From Thalassia testudinum (lineage: Eukaryota > Streptophyta > Magnoliopsida > Alismatales > Hydrocharitaceae): a stretch of 64,000 bases of DNA. Made by a program: the position numbers and the translations under genes. The DNA lies in NCBI GenBank assembly GCA_037157565.1, contig JAZHRO010000003.1:40871001-40935000 (forward strand). Direction: 5' to 3'. Under the pieces are notes generated by a model. That model was not told the DNA's origin and searched no databases. It worked only from the letters and a program-made list of their open reading frames with translations. Of the stretch, positions 44,383 through 55,240 are shown one piece after another; within the stretch, counting starts at the first letter, position 1, and each line of letters opens with the position of its first letter.

Positions 44383-45283
44383 CCCTGACGTGGGCGTAGC
44401 TTCCGTGCCCACGCGCGCCGCTTCAGCTGCCCGCGCACTCAACGCTATCGCACGCACAACGATCCTCAGCCGTCCGATCGCAAGATCAGACGGCTTAAGA
44501 TGCATCTCCGCCCACTGCGTTGCGCGCCCGCGTGCGATCGCGTGTCCGCGCCGTGCGTTCAGTAGCGCGTGGACGCTATCAGGTGCTCGCAGCCGTCCGA
44601 TCTCCATCTGACGCTCCACCTGCACCCGTGCCTCCATCCCTCTACTGCGGCTCGATCCTGCACCTGTTGGTTGCGTAAGCGCTCTCGACTGCTGCGCTAC
44701 GGGGCGCGGATGGTCGAGTGGACGCTTTTAGGCGCAGCTAACCATAGCCGTTGGATCAAGATCCAACAACGGGGAGCGAGTGGGTGTGGGGCCTTCGTAG
44801 AATGCGTGCGGCCGAGATGGCACCACGTGGCGCCATCTTGGCTGTCCATCTTCTGGAAGTTGTAGATGGTGCCACGGATGTCGGATTGACTTGATTTTTT
44901 CGTCGTTGGGCTGTGATCGTCGATCCGAATTCATCCGTGCGGTTGGATTTGTCATCTGAAGTGTGGATTTTCACCATCCTGCCCTTGATCTTCTAGGGTT
45001 CACTCTCTAATGCTACAGATGTCTGATTTGGGCGATCTTAGAGTCGTTGAACTCCAATCGTCGCCTTGATCACATCCATATTGTTGGATCTTTAATCCGA
45101 GGCTCCGATAAAATGTTTGCCCTGTCCAAGCACATAGAAGGAGATAATTGACCTCCATTTTTTTCAAACTTCTCTAAATGCAAGATGATGCATGTTATGT
45201 AATATTTATATCATGAAATGCAGTCCTATGCTTAAGAACATGCATAAATAGACATTTTAAGTAGTGTAAATGTGTTTACATCA

Positions 45284-45320
45284 TACCCCCATGCCTATCT
45301 TTTGCTAGTCCCTAGCAAAA
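45284..45320 (-). promoter_or_regulatory. terminal polypurine tract and hairpin of element D
   Basis: Identical to that of element C: TTTTGCTAG / CTAGCAAAA inverted repeat, then AGGCATGGGGGTA next to the LTR start TGATGTAAAC. Confidence 0.85.
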
Positions 45321-46480
45321 ACTATATGCTATTTATAAAAGAATTAGGTTGGATTATTTGGACCTGAGTTATTTTCAATCATTAAGAAATTATCTACTTA
45401 GGAACTAAACTTTTAAAGACATAACAGCGCCCGGGTATCAGCCAAAATGCAGACCGCCTCAAGCCCTCGCCTTATTCAAAGAAAAATTTCTTTTTCTCTT
45501 TTTACTCTTTTCTAATTTTTTGGATTTTCAAATTTTAGGATTTAAGAGTGCTTTCTACGGCCATTCAACTCACCCAAGATTTGATGAGAACCCTAAGTTT
45601 TAAGCATCTTATTGTGATTGTGATAGACTCGTTGACCGACAATTAAAACGGACTTCGGATTTCTACACCTCTAGGTGACCTCAAAAAGAATTCTGCCTAA
45701 AGGTGTATCTTTACAACTGGTAGCTTTCTCCCTACTTTTATTTTTTTTACGGGGTCAACACAAGGGTGAATCCAGTGTATATCTCCCCGGTTTATTCTAC
45801 TTCTCCGCTTCTTCGTAAGTGTTTTGGGAATTTTTAGTGCATTTTCTGAGCTGGGTTCTGGACAACCGGTCGATGAGCTATTACCACCGACAACTTGCCA
45901 GCCATACTCGTGCGGCGAAGTGTGGCTTATTTCTTTTTGTTCTTTTCTCCTTTTCTTTTTTTTTTTTCTTTTTTTTTTTTAAGTAGGTGGCTTCCCTGGT
46001 CTAAGATTTACCTAAAGGCAGGAAAAAGAGAAAGGTCCAGTGACTGGGCTCTAGACAACCTACCTATGGGCTGTTACCCACGATAACTTACCAGCCATAT
46101 CACCCTAGAAGGTTCATTAGCTACCAAATTTCCGTTAAAATCGCCGAACAACGAGTCAGTGCAAAGAAAGTGTGTAGATGCTTAAGACTCAAAATTCCCT
46201 CAAATCAGAGGGTGGGTTAATAAGTCGTGTACTTATCACCCAAACTTATTTATTCCAATTATAATAGAATTAAGATGGCGAGGACTCGAAAGACATCCAC
46301 ATTTTAGTGGATACACGGGCTGATTAAGTCCAAAGACCTGAAGGGTCTTTGTGTTCAGATCTTAATATAGTATTTCTTAAGATTGAAAATTTTCCTAAAC
46401 CAAATTCTCTTTCGCAATTTTGAATTTTTTTTTTTTAAATAAAACAAATCTATGGAGCTAATTAATGAATTTAGAGATGA
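45321..46480 (-). other. 3' non-coding region of element D
   Basis: About 1.2 kb with no supported ORF. It contains homopolymer T tracts at 45957-45980 and 46424-46438 (A tracts in the sense strand). A segment with a near-repeated motif (ACCGACAACTTGCCAGCCATA near 45886 and CACGATAACTTACCAGCCATA near 46078) is spaced about 190 bp apart. Confidence 0.6.
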
Positions 46481-46523
46481 ATATCCACCCCTCCCATGCC
46501 TATCTAATGCAATGTCCTCATTG
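46481..46523 (-). promoter_or_regulatory. hairpin and internal purine tract, element D
   Basis: In the sense direction CAATG-AGGA-CATTG (46510-46523) precedes GGCATGGGAGGGGTGGATAT (46481-46500). It has the best-paired stem of the minus-strand copies. Confidence 0.65.
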
Positions 46524-46525
46524 TA

Positions 46526-46993
46526 TTAAAAAGACATAAACAGAGTGGAAAAGCGAAGAAAGCACCTGAATTGCGTGAATGTCAGGTCTGCTCCGAGTTG
46601 AAAATTAAGAAAAACTGTATATATGCTGAATTTAGTGCCTTTAGCTAGGCACACTATACAAAGGAAAGAAATGAAAAATTTACCAGTGCAGGTCAGAATT
46701 AAAATAAACAGAAGAATCCTCCGACCTGTCAACAGAGGTCCACAGATGTGGACCAGATTGTGGTGCAGACCCACACCCCATAATCGAGAGTATCTTAGGT
46801 TCTGGATAAAAATTACCCAAAACCTAAAATCAAAATGCAAGCGGGGTCGGCCCTGCGATTTATGAGGATGCAACCCAAGACCAAAAAGTCGGGTTACAGA
46901 GAATTGAAGCTCAAAAGGATAATCATTGAATGTGTGCTTGAGTTTGACATCCTCGAAACAAATGTCGTAAGGGTTCTGATTTGATGGTTTCAA
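46526..46993 (-). CDS. hypothetical ORF2 of element D (155 codons, doubtful)
   Basis: It starts MKPSNQNPYDICFEDVKLK, 15 nt downstream of the ORF1 stop. Its C-terminal half is hydrophobic (LLFILILTCTG and FISFLCIVCLA, two possible membrane segments). Its last third overlaps sequence that is non-coding in element A (the CTCAGCACATATA-like block) and ends next to the hairpin. I do not recognise it. It could be an env-like relic, or chance openness of the post-ORF1 region. The latter is more likely because the tail is shared with non-coding sequence. Confidence 0.25.
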   Translation of the reverse strand: MKPSNQNPYDICFEDVKLKHTFNDYPFELQFSVTRLFGLGLHPHKSQGRPRLHFDFRFWVIFIQNLRYSRLWGVGLHHNLVHICGPLLTGRRILLFILILTCTGKFFISFLCIVCLAKGTKFSIYTVFLNFQLGADLTFTQFRCFLRFSTLFMSF

Positions 46994-47008
46994 CTTAAAA
47001 GGAACCCT

Positions 47009-48346
47009 TCAACTCAATCTTCTATTTCCTCCAAAATTAACTTCCCAAATGAGAACTTCCCAGCTCCTATCCTCCTCATTCAGCATATCAAATTCCAGGA
47101 CCTCTTGTATATTCATCACCCCGTCGGAAATCTTCAAGTCTAAATGATGTGGCAGAATCAAAATTGACTTGGGTCTAATTATCTCAGAATTAGAATCATC
47201 AATAAGCTCAACAGGGTGTAACTGATAATCAGGGCATTGAATTGATTCCTCCAGAAAATGTGATTCTGGATCCGTAATGTGTGCCCTAATAAGATCAGTT
47301 TCCTCAGTTATTTCGCTATCAAATGATCTATCAGATTCCTCAGGACCAATCGTCTCATAGAAATCGTGTTCGGAAAACTCACGTGTGACTTCATAACTTG
47401 AATCTTCACTATCAGGATCCGTATCAATGTATGTCCCAAAATCATTTGTCACTTTCTGTTCCAAGGAGACATACGTTTCCTCGTAACCTGGCTTAGGGAT
47501 CTCAGGTGAAGAAATCAAATCATCCTTAATTGGTTGTTTTAATTCAATCTGGTCAGCCTTGTAACACGTGTCCCCCTTAACAGGTGCCTGAGCAGGTTCT
47601 GTCATTGGCTTTCCTGAAGAGGGTTCATCCTGGGAATTATTCCAATATTGAATCAAAGTAACCATGAATCTCATCCTCAATTTCGTTAATTTCCCAAGTA
47701 GAAACTCACCCGGGTTCTTATCCTTAACATCCTGGAGCGAATCCAACAAAGGCTTGTTTAAATCATCAATCATTTCAATCAGGGGCTCCAATCTCTCAAT
47801 GTAAGGTATTGGCTGAACTTCCAAAGATTGAATGACATTCCTCAAGTTAGCCAGAACCTTATCTTGAACCTGATTAACCTGAACCAAATGAGTTGGTTTA
47901 AGGTTGGGCAGGTTTGGGCTTAATGCAGGGGAATTAACGAATTGAGATTCGTTATACCCTTCCTGATAATAGGTCATTTCAGATTGTTGAAAAGATGGTG
48001 ATGACCTAAAGGCAGTGAAATCAGAGGATGGGTAAGGATCGGTGTATCCTTCTTGATTATAGATCGTATTAGGTTGTGCATGAAAGGAAGACGATCTATA
48101 ATTGATGTAGCTCTAAGAAGGATAGAAATCAGAATCAAAGTGTTCAGGGTTAGACCCTAAACACGGGGGTCCGGAATTGTATCCCAAATCTGAATTATTC
48201 CAACTGACTGATGGTTGATTACAATATGAGTTGGGATAATCGTCATGTTGAGGATAATTCACAACAGGAGGGAAAGACCGGGAATGCGTGAAATATGTGG
48301 AAGGATTCATGAGACACGGGAGGAAGAAAGGTGCCCTACAATACAA
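47009..48346 (-). pseudogene. orphan ORF1 of element D (about 445 codons, one in-frame TAG)
   Basis: I do not recognise this protein. One reading frame runs from 48346 (or the ATG at 48310, MNPSTYFTHSRSFPP) to a stop at 47009, interrupted once by TAG at 48113-48115. Residues 1-150 are Tyr/Ser/Pro/Asn-rich with near-repeats IYNQEGYTDPY and YYQEGYNESQF. About residues 150-230 are helical (VLANLRNVIQSLE, LLDSLQDVKDKN, LTKLRMRFMVTLIQYW). The rest is strongly acidic (DPDSEDSSYEV, SEHDFYETIGPEESDRSFDSEITEETD), ending VLIWEVNFGGNRRLS. No protease, RT, integrase or zinc-knuckle residues are present. The Tyr/Asn-rich start recalls the gag C-terminal linker of element A, so a gag-derived accessory protein is possible. 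The long open frame in an otherwise decayed region suggests past selection. Confidence 0.7.
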
Positions 48347-49471
48347 ACAATCAAACCTGTCCTTACATGGGTTAGCCTACGGACCTACAGACTCTCAAAA
48401 CCTATCTTGAGATAAAGGAATGATTTGATCTACTTTCGACTGTTCAATCCAACCAGTTAGAAGGAGGCACTGGGGAGAAGGTTCATCCTTCGGCTTGCAC
48501 CTTCGGTTCCTAGTTTACCCCCTAGCCGCGATCGTTTGACTCTGCCCCCCTAGCTAGACATCAGATTGAACAGTAGAAATAGACTAATAAAAATAATCTC
48601 GTTCTGAGTTCTGAAGAGCGAGTTCAATCCTTAAGGCCAACGTCTACTCTGTTTTATTTAGGGCTAGGTTTGAATGTGCTTTGGAATATGATGGGCCCTT
48701 TAAATGGGTTGTACCGTTAATGAATGATTGATTTGTGTGTGCGTGCACAACCAGTGGTTTTCAAGCAAGATTATTTTTGATGTGGTGAATTTTAAGGTTC
48801 AAATCTTGCTTAGTAGCTTTTAGGATTTAACTTTAGGTTTTTTCAAACAGGTTTCGTTGGCACACCAGGTTTTGCAAGCACAGGTGAAGATGTTTTCCTT
48901 TAAAGTTTAGAAGGAATGTGGAGTGCCTGGTAAATCCCTAAGTGTTGAACCTAATTGGCAGCTACATGATGAGTTTATTTTATTTGAAGTGGTGCGGCCC
49001 AGTCAACTCAAACAATTGGCCCGGTGCACCACTTAATTAGGCACACAAATGATTACCTAATCTGATTTCTACTCAGTAATGTGTTTGAATGTGTGTACCG
49101 GTTCCTGAGGTTGGTTTACCGGTTGAGTTTGAAAATCAGATGAGGTTGTGTACCTCTTTGAGATTTTTTTATTTTTTTTTCTTTTTTTAATGTGGGGGTT
49201 GGGGTGAGTATGGGTGTCAAACAACAAACAATCTAACCTTAGAGTTTATAAAAACACCTAGGTTGATTGATGTTTGAATTATTATGTTGTGGAATAAAAT
49301 CTAATGGGTGGGGGGTGGGGGATAACTCACAAAACCTTCTGCAGCATTTTACTCCGATCTACCGCTTTTGCCTGTCTCGAAAGAGTACCTGCAATCACAA
49401 TAAGAAAGGAGAAAAGTGAGGTAAATGATTTATAAGTTAGAAAATGCGAAGAGAAACCAAAGAGCGTCGCC
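48347..49471 (-). other. 5' leader of element D
   Basis: A non-coding leader between primer site and ORF1. Parts resemble the leaders of B, C and E (TGAATGTGCTTTGGAATATG near 48670 against CTTTTGGAATGTGAAGGG in B). Poly-T and G-rich runs occur at 49170-49320. Confidence 0.65.
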
Positions 49472-49489
49472 TCCCCGGCAACGGCGCCA
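49472..49489 (-). promoter_or_regulatory. primer binding site of element D (tRNA-Asp, exact)
   Basis: TCCCCGGCAACGGCGCCA on the plus strand equals the 3' end of plant tRNA-Asp as I know it, so the sense strand is complementary over 18 nt. It lies 3 bp from the LTR edge. Confidence 0.92.
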
Positions 49490-49492
49490 AAA

Positions 49493-51289
49493 TGTTGAAC
49501 GTATACGAACGCTACGCTAACGTGTTCGATTTTAGAAAACATGTCATTGTAGTTCGAAAGCGAAGAATTCGTGTTCAACAAATAAAATTTATACCGAAAT
49601 GAAAATTCTGGGTCGAACACAGGGAGGCAGACGTTTGATTTAAAAACAACGCGTTTCTTTTTATTTGTCACGGAATAATTCAATTTAAAACTATCTAATT
49701 ACTTACAATAAATAGAAGAGAGAGAGAGAGTAACAGAGAAAGAGAATATTACACAGAGAAATCAAAATGAGATGTAGAATAAACAAGGAATTTTTCATTA
49801 AGGAGATTGTTCATTTCACTCTTAAAACTACAAAGCATAAAATAATTACTCTAGAAAGCGATAAATTTACTCTAGAAAGCATTAAAAGAATGGAGGGAGA
49901 AATGTCCTCCTCGACGATTGCTTGGAGGACGAACAAAACTACACTAGAAAGTAGTAAATCTATACTAGAAAGCAGTAAAAAGAATAGGGAGAGAGAAATC
50001 CTCCTTGACAGTTGCTTGGAGGACAAGCCGGACGGGACGACGTCTAGATGAAGGAGAATGAAGCAGGATGAAGGAGGACAAAGCAGAAGAACGAGAACGA
50101 AGCAGCACGCCATCGTCGTCGCGGGATCCACTTCCGAAGGGGAACAAAAATTTAGACTTTATCTCGCGAAAAGCATCCCGGTTGTGGGACAAGCTTCTCT
50201 TGAGCTTTGGAGGGGTAGAGAGGAGAAGGAAGGGATAAGAATTTCGTATGGAGGGGGTCTCCTTTTATAGTTTCAAGGAGTGGGGGCAAAATGGACATTA
50301 CAACTTCAAAATAATAAATGAGGGGTCTTTAGTTACAGATAAATCCGTCACTAAAGCCCTGACGTAGGCGTAGCTTCCGCGCCCACACACGCCGCTTCAG
50401 CTGCCCGCGTGCTCAATGCTATCGCACGTGCAACGATCCTCAGCCGTTCGATCGCAAGATCAGACGGCTTAAGATGTGTCTCCCCCCGTTGCTTTGCGCG
50501 CCCGCCTGCGTGCGATTGCGTGTCCGCGCCACGCGTTCAATCGCGCGTGGACGCTACCGAGTGCGCGCGACCGTCCGATCTCCATCTAACGCTCCACCCG
50601 CGCCCAATCGCCCCTGCCTCCAGCCCTCTGCTGCGGCTCGAACCCGTGCCCGCTGGTCGCGTAAGCGTGCTCGACCGTTGCGCTACGTGGTGCGGATTGT
50701 CGAGCGGATGCTTTTAAGCACGGCCGACCACAGCCGTTGGATCAAGATCTAACACCGGAGAGTGAGCAGGTGCGGGGCCTTCGGAGAATGCGTGCGGCCG
50801 TTTGGGCGACCGAGATGGCACCACGTGGCGCCATCTTGGTCGTCCATCTTCTGGAAGTTGTAGATGGTGCCACGGATGTCGGATTGACTTGATTTTTGAG
50901 TCGTTGGGCTGCGATCGTCGATCCGAATTCATCCATGCAGTCAGATTTGTCATCTGAAGTGCAGATTTTCACCATCCTGGCCCTTGATCTTCTAGGGTTC
51001 CCCGATCACTATCTGATGCTACGGATGTCTGATTAGGGTGATCTTGGAGCCGTTAAACTCCAATCGTCGCCCTGATCACATCCATACGGTTGGATCTTTG
51101 ATCTGAGGCCCCGATAAAGTGTTTTCCCTGTCCAAGCACATAAAAGGAGACAATTAACCTCCATTTTATTCAAACTACTCTAAATGCAAGATGATGCATG
51201 TTATGCAATATTTATTTCATGAAATGCAATCTTATGCTTAAGAACATGCATAAATAGACATTTTAAGTAGTGTAAATGTGTTTACATCA
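49493..51289 (-). repeat. 5' LTR of element D
   Basis: Same boundaries and content as the 3' LTR: plus strand TGTTGAACG to TTTACATCA, TATA box at 50262-50270, palindrome copy at 50327-50356 and tandem duplication near 49846-50030. It is followed directly by the target duplication GGGTG. Confidence 0.9.
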
Positions 51290-51294
51290 GGGTG

Positions 51295-51433
51295 GTAGGG
51301 TGGGTGGATGGTGGGTGGTGAAGTGAAATGGTGCGAAGTGAAGTGTATGTGACAGTGGAGGAGTGCTGCTGGGGTGCCTCCCAACGAGCACTGAATTTAA
51401 CATCCCCAGTTGGACTCAGAATGAGGCACGACA
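51295..51433 (-). other. 3' non-coding region of element C, proximal part
   Basis: It joins to 43511 across element D. It is colinear with 5160-5303 of B, including the GGTAGGGTGG...GTGGTGAAGTG simple-sequence block that served as target for D. Confidence 0.7.
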
Positions 51434-52615
51434 TTAGTTACCCTCCAGTAGGGCAACCGTTTCTCCAACGGGGGTAGGTTCATTTGTAAGATAAGGTTTT
51501 AAACGCTGCCCATTGATCGTAAATTTATGCCCAGATTTGGAATCTTCGATTTCAATGGCCTTGTTGGGAAATGGTCTCGAGACCAGGAAGGGACCAGTCC
51601 ATTTGGACTTCAATTTCCTTGGAAAGAATTTGAGCCAGGCATTGTAAAGCCAAACTTGCTGAGATGGCTCAAATTCCTTCCACCGAATACGTTTGTCGTG
51701 AAAAGCCTTAGTGCATTACTTGAAAGTTGAGGTAGAATCATAGGCTTCACGACGGAGCTGTTCCAGCTCTTGGAGTTGGAGGTTCCTTTCTCGACCACAT
51801 AGGTCTGGGTCGAGGTTACATTGGTGAACCACCCAATAAGCACGGTGCTCGAGCTCCACGGGCAAGAGACAAGGCTTCCCGTAAATGATTCTATAAGGGG
51901 ACATACCTAGGGGAGCCTTGAAGGCGGTCCGATACACCAAAAGTGCGTCAATCAACTTGTCAGACCAATCCTTACGATCAGGCCGAACCATTTTCTGGAG
52001 AATTTACTTGATTTGCCGGTTCGACACCTCAGCCTGGCCGTTCATCTGAGGATGATACGGAGATGTGATATGATGGTGGACTCCATATTTTCTCAGAAGT
52101 GCCCAAAAAGAACCATGGGTAAAATGGCTTCCTCCATCCGAGATAATGGCTTGAGGAATCCCAAAGTGTGCAAAAATGTGGTCTTTGACAAATTGAGTGG
52201 ATATGACATAGTCAGCATGGCACGTGGGAATAGCCTCGATCCATTTCGAAACATAATCAACAGCCATGAGGATGTATTCAAAGTCAATGGAAGCAAGAAA
52301 GGGACCCATGAAATCGATTCACCAAATGTCAAAAATTTCTGTAGCTACGATGGGTTGCAAGGGCATCATGTCACGACGTGACATTGACCCTAACGACTGG
52401 CACCTAGTGCAATGTTTAGCATAATTGTGTGCATCCTGGTGAAGGGAGGGCCAAAAGAAACCGCACTGCAATACCTTGGCTGCAGTTTTCCACCCAGAGA
52501 AATGTCCTCCGTAGGCCTAATCATGGCAGAAGGATGGCACACTGGGGAATTTGCTGTCAGGAATACAGCAACGAATGATCTGGTTAACACCTATTCGAAA
52601 AAGTAGTGGATTACC
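51434..52615 (-). pseudogene. integrase of element C (broken by stops)
   Basis: The zinc-binding segment lies near 52390-52550. The core reads [29 protein letters not shown] and [12 protein letters not shown] (52004-52309), with the second and third catalytic acids present. A TAA follows NRQIK where B continues with ILQK. The C-terminal part (51716-51991 and on) has [27 protein letters not shown] and [13 protein letters not shown], then KPYLTNEPTPVGE. The pol stop TAA is at 51434-51436. The whole is in one frame with RT. Confidence 0.9.
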
Positions 52616-53998
52616 TCAGAAATAATACTTTTCTTCTGCAATGAGACGCTTGCGCTGATTTTTAGGCCACCCACATGGAAGGGAACTAGAAGCAAGGTAA
52701 TTGGCAATGTCGGCATACCAAGGTGCACTTGCCACATTAATTGCCAATAGGTGCTCATCGGGAAAAACCTCGTTAATCGGCAGGGTAAGTCCAATGTGGT
52801 CAGGATCCAATCTAGAGAGATGATCAACCACAACATTTTGTGCTCCAGCCTTATTGCGGATCTCAATGTCAAATTCTTGGAGCAAAAGGATCCAATGAAT
52901 CAGTCTAGGCTTGGCATCCTTCTTGTGCATGAGATGGCGAATGGTCGCGTGGTCAATGAATACAATAACATGCGAGCCCAAAAGGTAAGAGCGAAATTTC
53001 TCCAGCCCAAAGACAACCGCCAGTAGTTCTTTCTCAGTGGTAGTATAATTATGCTGGGCCTCGTCCAACGTCCTACTGGCGTAGTACACCACGAAGGGGT
53101 GTCTATCACGTCTTTGTCCTAGGATGGCTCCGACTGCAAGGTCGGAAGTGTCACACATGAGTTCAAAGTCGAGGGACCAATCAGGTGGCTGGAGAATAGG
53201 GGCCTTGGTGATAGCATCACGTTGCTGCGTGAATGCCCGTATGCAGTCAGGGCCCATATCAAAGGGTACCTCGGTTGATGGGAGATTAGTTAAAGGTCGA
53301 GAAATTTTGGAGAAGTGTTTGATGAATCTCCTATAGAAACTGACGTGTCCCAAGAAGGAGCAAATTTGTTTGACAGAGCCAGGCATAGGTAAATCAGCAA
53401 TTACATCAAGTTTAGCTCTGTCAACCTCAATACCCCTATCGGAGATGATATGCCCGAGAACAATTCCCTTGTGTACCATAAAATGACTTTTTTCCCATGA
53501 AATCATGAGGTTCACATCAATACATCTCCTAAGGATACGAGTCAGGCTGGCAAGACAGTCATCAAAAGAGGGTCCAAAGATCGAGAAGTCATCCATTAAA
53601 ACCTCGAGAAAGTCACCCACCATGTCATGGAATATCGCCAGCATACATCTTTGGAAAGTTGCTGGTGCGTTACAAAGTCCGAACGGCATCCTTCTAAATG
53701 CAAAGGTGCCGAAGGGGCAGGTAAAGGTTGTTTTCTCTTGGTCCTTGGGGTCAATTGCCACTTGGTTATATCCAAAGAATCCATCCAGGAAACAGAAAAA
53801 TTTATTTTCCGCTAACCGCTCCAGGATTTGATCAATAAAAGGTAGTGGAAAGTGATCTTTCTTAGTTGCAGCATTCAGTTTCCTATAATCTACACACACT
53901 CTCCAAGATGTAGGAGCGCGTGTAGGGATGGATTCTCCCCTGTCATTGACACGGATGGTGAGTCCCACCTTTTTGGGCACGACATGAATCAGGCTCAC
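52616..53998 (-). pseudogene. reverse transcriptase and RNase H of element C (460-codon open stretch)
   Basis: This is the longest uninterrupted pol stretch in the window. [23 protein letters not shown] (residues 30-50), [38 protein letters not shown], catalytic box LMDDFSIFG (about residue 130) and [13 protein letters not shown]. RNase [66 protein letters not shown], then the connection [14 protein letters not shown] to the integrase N-terminus. The true RT start lies upstream of 53998 behind a frameshift, so this is not a complete gene. Confidence 0.92.
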
Positions 53999-55240
53999 CC
54001 AGGGGCTATCGCTGATCGGGTATATTATACCCGCATCCAGCTACTTAATAATTTCCTTTTTAAAGACATCCCACATGTTAGGGTTGAGACATTGCTGCAT
54101 CTCGCGGGAAGGTCGAGCCTCCTCCTCCGTATATATGGTGAGTGCAGTAGAAGTGGCTAATGCCAGTTAAGTCTGATAAGGACCATCTAATGGCTGCCTT
54201 GTGTTCCATAAGGACCTTTGTTAGTTTGTACTCTTGCTCCCTAGTCAATTTTGAACTAATGATTACGGGGAGCATTTCATTTGGTCCCAAAAAACCAAAG
54301 TTAAGCATATTAGGCATCTCTTTCAGCTCGGGAGAGGATGGGGAAAGATCTGGCATTTCTTGGGACGAGAGTGTCCCAAGCGGTTTAGAAGAAAACAAGG
54401 CAGGAGGAAGAAATTGGCCCTCAGATTGGCCAAGAAGAGGGGCATCTTGGATAGATGGATCCAAAAAGGGATAGCCCCAGTGAGTAGTATGTGGGCTCAA
54501 GGTCCCAGTTTGGAGTTGCAATTCCACTCGATTTGGCTGGAAAGAAAGGGCAATCCGGTCTTCAAGAGTGTGGACTGGCGGTGAGTAGCCCGAATATGAC
54601 TCAGACCACGAGGTATGGGAAGTGGAGAAAACCTCGTCAGAAGTCTGGTCAGGAGAAGGTACGGGAAAAGGGAGGGATAGGGGAACGTCACAATATGTGT
54701 CGGTCAAGCAATCATCTGTGTTTAAAGGCAATCCACAGCAGTCAAAATAGGTCCCAATTAGTCCGATACACATGCTGACGGCCATGTCCTCGTCAGACGT
54801 GTCATCCTCGATGCAATCGCAGTCAAAGTTCTTGGCTACCTTGAAGATGTTAAGCTTGAGCTTCTCAGATCCAACGGCAATCTCAATATAGTCCGACTCG
54901 CAGTCAATATGGGCGCAGGCTGTGGCCAAGAAAGGTCGACAAAGGATGATCAGACAATCATAAAGTGAGCTAGGAACTTCAATATCCAAAACAAAAAAGT
55001 CAACAGGAAAACAAAGACTGTTGACCCTAACCACCACATCTTCCACCACACCCTTTGGTATTTTAACAGAACGATCTACCAACTGTAATGTGACAAGTGT
55101 GGGTTTCAGATTTCCTAAGGCAAATTTCTCGAGCATGATGGTTGGTATAAGATTGATGGAAGATCCTAGATCAAGGAGAGCACAGTTAAAATTACAGCCT
55201 TTGAAGCTACAAGAAATAAGCGGTGTGCCCGGATCTTTCT
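53999..55240 (-). pseudogene. protease and acidic linker of element C
   Basis: The protease C-terminal half and linker are open at 54078-55136 (352 codons): NLKPTLVTLQLVDRS, CRPFLATACAHIDCES (the usual G of LGRPF is lost), DDTSDEDMAVSMC, HTSWSESYSGYSPPVHTLED, and the RT entry HKAAIRWSLSDLTGISHFY. Upstream, the active-site segment ALLDLGSSINLIP-like lies near 55150-55190. A frameshift near 54050 separates it from RT. Confidence 0.82.

Larger units (their letters stand above)
43517..45283 (-). repeat. 3' LTR of element D
   Basis: The plus strand begins TGTTGAACGTATACG and ends GTGTTTACATCA. In the sense direction the first bases form TGA then TGTAAA-CACA-TTTACA, a small inverted repeat at the U3 edge. 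It contains a 30-bp palindrome (44353-44382), a TATA box and a 95-bp tandem duplication (43872-44055). Several ORFs in it are shared frames of repetitive sequence. Confidence 0.9.
43517..51289 (-). mobile_element. non-autonomous LTR retrotransposon D
   Basis: This is a complete 7.77-kb element with LTRs of 1767 and 1797 bp, exact tRNA-Asp primer site, leader, one long unfamiliar ORF, 3' non-coding region and polypurine tract. The target duplication GGGTG is perfect (43512-43516 and 51290-51294). No protease, RT, RNase H or integrase motif is found in any frame. The two LTRs differ at about 11 of the first 190 bp by hand count, so it is not very recent. Leader, post-pol hairpin and terminal purine tract resemble the Athila elements, which suggests mobilisation by them. 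Confidence 0.9.
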
